Assembly: GCA_016190465.1 (NCBI GenBank)
Contig: JACPQP010000144.1
Span: 1 to 6,515, forward strand
From: Chloroflexota bacterium
Lineage (GTDB): Bacteria > Chloroflexota > UBA6077 > FW602-bin22 > JACPQP01
Length of the DNA: 6,515 bases
Reading direction: 5' to 3'
In this document: positions 4,707 through 6,515 of the stretch, piece by piece
How the letters are laid out: each line of letters starts with the position of its first letter
Numbering within the stretch: position 1 is the first letter of the stretch
Made by a program: the position numbers and the translations under genes
Notes under the pieces: model-generated
What the model was told of the DNA's origin: nothing
Databases searched by the model: none
Seen by the model: the letters and a program-made list of their open reading frames with translations, nothing else

Positions 4707-6470
4707 CTACGTGACCAGACACGCGCTCAGCGCTCCCTCCGCGGCCGCCACCCCCTCCCGGTCGCCCAGGCGGCGTGCCAGCGCCAGCACGGCCTCCAGG
4801 CGCGCCCGCGCCTCGGGGCGATTCCCCGAGGCGGCACGTACCCGGGCCATCGCCAGATCGGCTCGCAGGCCGCCGGCGAGGTCATGGAGCTCACCGTACG
4901 CGACCCGCGCCGCGTCCGCGTGGACGGCCGCGCCGTCCAGGTCTCCTGTGCGCAGCAACGCCTCGGCAAGCACCAGATTCGTCTCTGCCAGCGACTGTCG
5001 CGCGGGAGCGATCTGCCCTGCCGCCAGGCTCAGGTGCGACAGCAGCTCCAACCCCTGGCGGGTCTCCCCGATGGCACCCTCGATCCAGCCCCGGTCCAGG
5101 TGGATCCGCGCGGTCGTGGCGGTCAGGGAGGTTAGCGCCGTGAAGACCGCCTCGACCGGCTCGACGGCGTCGAGCTCGGCCAGGGTGACGTCATCGCGCG
5201 CGCACAGGAGGAGGTCGAGCGCAGCCTCGTCGTCGCCACGCCGGTGCTCGAGCAGCGCCTGGCGCCGCCGGAGATCGGCGCGCCGCAGACCGCTCTCCAC
5301 CGTGGCCACGGCCTTCGCGAACGTCGCCGCCGCCTGGTCGAGGTCGCCACCAATCGCCACGATGTCGGCCGTCCGGCCGAGCAGCGTCGCTCGATGGACC
5401 CCGGCCAGCTCGTCCCGGTCGCCCAGACGCCGAACCGCCTCACGGAGGCGGTCGAGCGCCGACGACGCGTCGCCGGCGGCGAGAGCGCTCTCGGCCGCTC
5501 GCCAGAGCGCGGCCACGGCCGCCGCGTCATCCGACCCCAGCCCGTAGTGGTGCGCGAGGAGGTGGGGGTCATCGATCCCCGCTGCTTCCAGCGCGCGGCC
5601 GATCGTGGCGTGGAGGTGCCGCCGCTCGGCCAACAGCATTCCTTCGTAGGCGATGTTCCGGATCGCCGCCTGGGTGAAACACACCTGGTCGCCGCTCCCG
5701 ACCAGCAAGTCTCGCCGGCGCAACCGGGCCACGGCGCCCGCGACATCCGTCCCCTCGCCCAGGACCTGCTCGCCCAGGACCTGACCGACGATCGAGACAC
5801 GGAACATCGGCCCCATCACCGCGCCGACCTGGAGGACGCGCTTCGCGGCCTCATCCACGGCGTCGATCCGCGCCTGGGCGAGCGCCAGGATCGTGCCGGC
5901 GACCCCGCCGGCCCGGGGTTTCGGAAGCTGCCCCGTGGCCCGGTACGACCAGACCAGCTCGGCGAGCGCCAGGGGATTCCCACAAGCGGCCTCGCCCAGC
6001 GCTCGGCTCGCCTCGACGTCGATTTCGCCATCACCCAGGGCGGCAGTGAGCAGCACCTGGAGGTCATCCGGTCCCAGGTCGCTCAACCGGAGGACACTGG
6101 CAGTCGGCCAGGACGGTGACCAGGCCGGGCCGCTGGTCGTCAGCAGCAGCCCCCGGACGCCCATCGGCTCGGCGATGACCCGCGCCAGCAACGCCAGGCT
6201 GGCACCATCAACCCCTTCGGCGTCGTCGATCGCGATCCCGATCGGCGTCGGGGCCGCCCGCATCAACTGACCGAGAAGGTCGGCCAGCAGCTCGGCGCGC
6301 CGGGAGGGATCGAGCGATCCCACCGCCGAGTCGGCTGGACCTTCGCCGCGCCGCAGCCACTCCACCAGGCCGACCGCGAGCTCGTCGGGAGTTCCGGGGG
6401 GGACCTCACCCTCTCGCCCCATGTGCGCTAACTTTGGAGCCTCGCACGGCGACACCGGGGCCGACCTCAC
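4707..6470 (-). CDS. ATPase/TPR signalling protein lacking Walker A, probably 5'-truncated
   Basis: The open frame gives 587 residues and resembles the C-terminal half of large cyclase- or LuxR-type ATPases. A Walker B-like strand IGIAIDD lies at 77-83 (compare DDLHWAD), and GNPLALAEL at 164-172. A winged-helix-like stretch contains RVLQVGAVMG (211-220) and FTQAAIRNIAYEG...RRHLHATIGRALE (265-294), then LLAHHY (304-309). Degenerate TPR repeats follow from about 318 to the end. No P-loop is visible; only 15 more codons remain upstream in frame. The 5' end overlaps repeat-like DNA, and no start (GTG 6470, ATG 6422, GTG 6365) has a convincing ribosome binding site, so the true start is uncertain. 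ATP hydrolysis may be lost. It lies just upstream of the HD-GYP gene. It could be a pseudogene fragment or a gene continuing beyond the window. Confidence 0.7.
   Translation of the reverse strand: MRSAPVSPCEAPKLAHMGREGEVPPGTPDELAVGLVEWLRRGEGPADSAVGSLDPSRRAELLADLLGQLMRAAPTPIGIAIDDAEGVDGASLALLARVIAEPMGVRGLLLTTSGPAWSPSWPTASVLRLSDLGPDDLQVLLTAALGDGEIDVEASRALGEAACGNPLALAELVWSYRATGQLPKPRAGGVAGTILALAQARIDAVDEAAKRVLQVGAVMGPMFRVSIVGQVLGEQVLGEGTDVAGAVARLRRRDLLVGSGDQVCFTQAAIRNIAYEGMLLAERRHLHATIGRALEAAGIDDPHLLAHHYGLGSDDAAAVAALWRAAESALAAGDASSALDRLREAVRRLGDRDELAGVHRATLLGRTADIVAIGGDLDQAAATFAKAVATVESGLRRADLRRRQALLEHRRGDDEAALDLLLCARDDVTLAELDAVEPVEAVFTALTSLTATTARIHLDRGWIEGAIGETRQGLELLSHLSLAAGQIAPARQSLAETNLVLAEALLRTGDLDGAAVHADAARVAYGELHDLAGGLRADLAMARVRAASGNRPEARARLEAVLALARRLGDREGVAAAEGALSACLVT
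5755..5784. repeat. 15-bp tandem duplication within the ATPase/TPR gene
   Basis: TCGCCCAGGACCTG occurs at 5755-5768 and again at 5770-5783, giving two 15-base units that differ in their last base. It encodes VLGEQVLGEG in the minus-strand protein (residues 231-240). It is in frame and looks like replication slippage. Confidence 0.8.
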
Positions 6471-6513
6471 CCCCTGCCCGCCGTTCCTGAGTGGATCCGA
6501 CGCGGAGAGGGGG
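6402..6513. repeat. Repeat-like DNA with a hairpin at the window edge
   Basis: CCCCCTGCCCGC (6470-6481) pairs with GCGGAGAGGGGG (6502-6513) at 10 of 12 positions, around a 20-base loop that contains GGATCC. GACCTCACC occurs directly repeated at 6402-6410 and 6463-6471, each followed by a C-rich CT-containing tract. This resembles intergenic repeat DNA rather than coding DNA. It lies at the 5' end of the ATPase/TPR open frame and may be cut off by the window end. Confidence 0.5.
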
Positions 6514-6515
6514 AG

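Noticed and set aside
5244..6119. Plus-strand open frame of 291 residues opposite the ATPase/TPR gene
   Set aside because: Its composition is that of a shadow frame. The minus-strand frame has recognisable family motifs throughout.

Overview
The window is GC-rich, about two thirds G+C over most of its length, with long antisense open frames and GTG starts. It looks like chromosomal DNA of a high-GC bacterium. The BrnT/CopG-type remnants, the HD-GYP and ATPase/TPR signalling genes and the dispersed repeats suggest a Chloroflexota genome of the Thermomicrobia/Sphaerobacter kind. That placement is an inference from style, not a demonstrated match.

Left part (1-190): two direct copies of an interspersed repeat. 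A third copy lies in inverted orientation at 3424-3486. All three can fold the same short hairpin, with one compensatory base-pair change. Between the inverted copies lies a module of about 3.2 kb. It holds (a) a small chimeric gene (245-646) that appears to join the first ~27 residues of a BrnT-type toxin in frame to a CopG-type antitoxin; (b) a two-gene minus-strand operon, a MarR-family regulator (2362-2835) overlapping by 4 bp a 14-TM DHA2-type MFS drug exporter (686-2365); and (c) a divergent VapB-like ribbon-helix-helix gene (3036-3314) with no toxin gene after it. Two near-consensus sigma-70-type promoters, one per strand, lie in the marR/RHH intergenic region. The minus-strand promoter helps settle the marR start.

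Right part (3495-6515): a minus-strand pair. The upstream gene (4707-6470) encodes an ATPase/TPR protein resembling the C-terminal part of large cyclase- or LuxR-type signalling ATPases. It has a Walker B motif but no Walker A motif, and its 5' end runs into a hairpin repeat at the window edge, so it is probably 5'-truncated. Twelve bases further on begins an HD-GYP protein with all its catalytic residues (3495-4694), a predicted cyclic-di-GMP phosphodiesterase.

No tRNA, rRNA, CRISPR array, transposase or integrase is visible. The most unusual features are the BrnT-antitoxin chimera, the structured repeat family and the fact that two toxin-antitoxin remnants have kept DNA-binding antitoxins while losing toxins. 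I see no clearly new multi-gene system.
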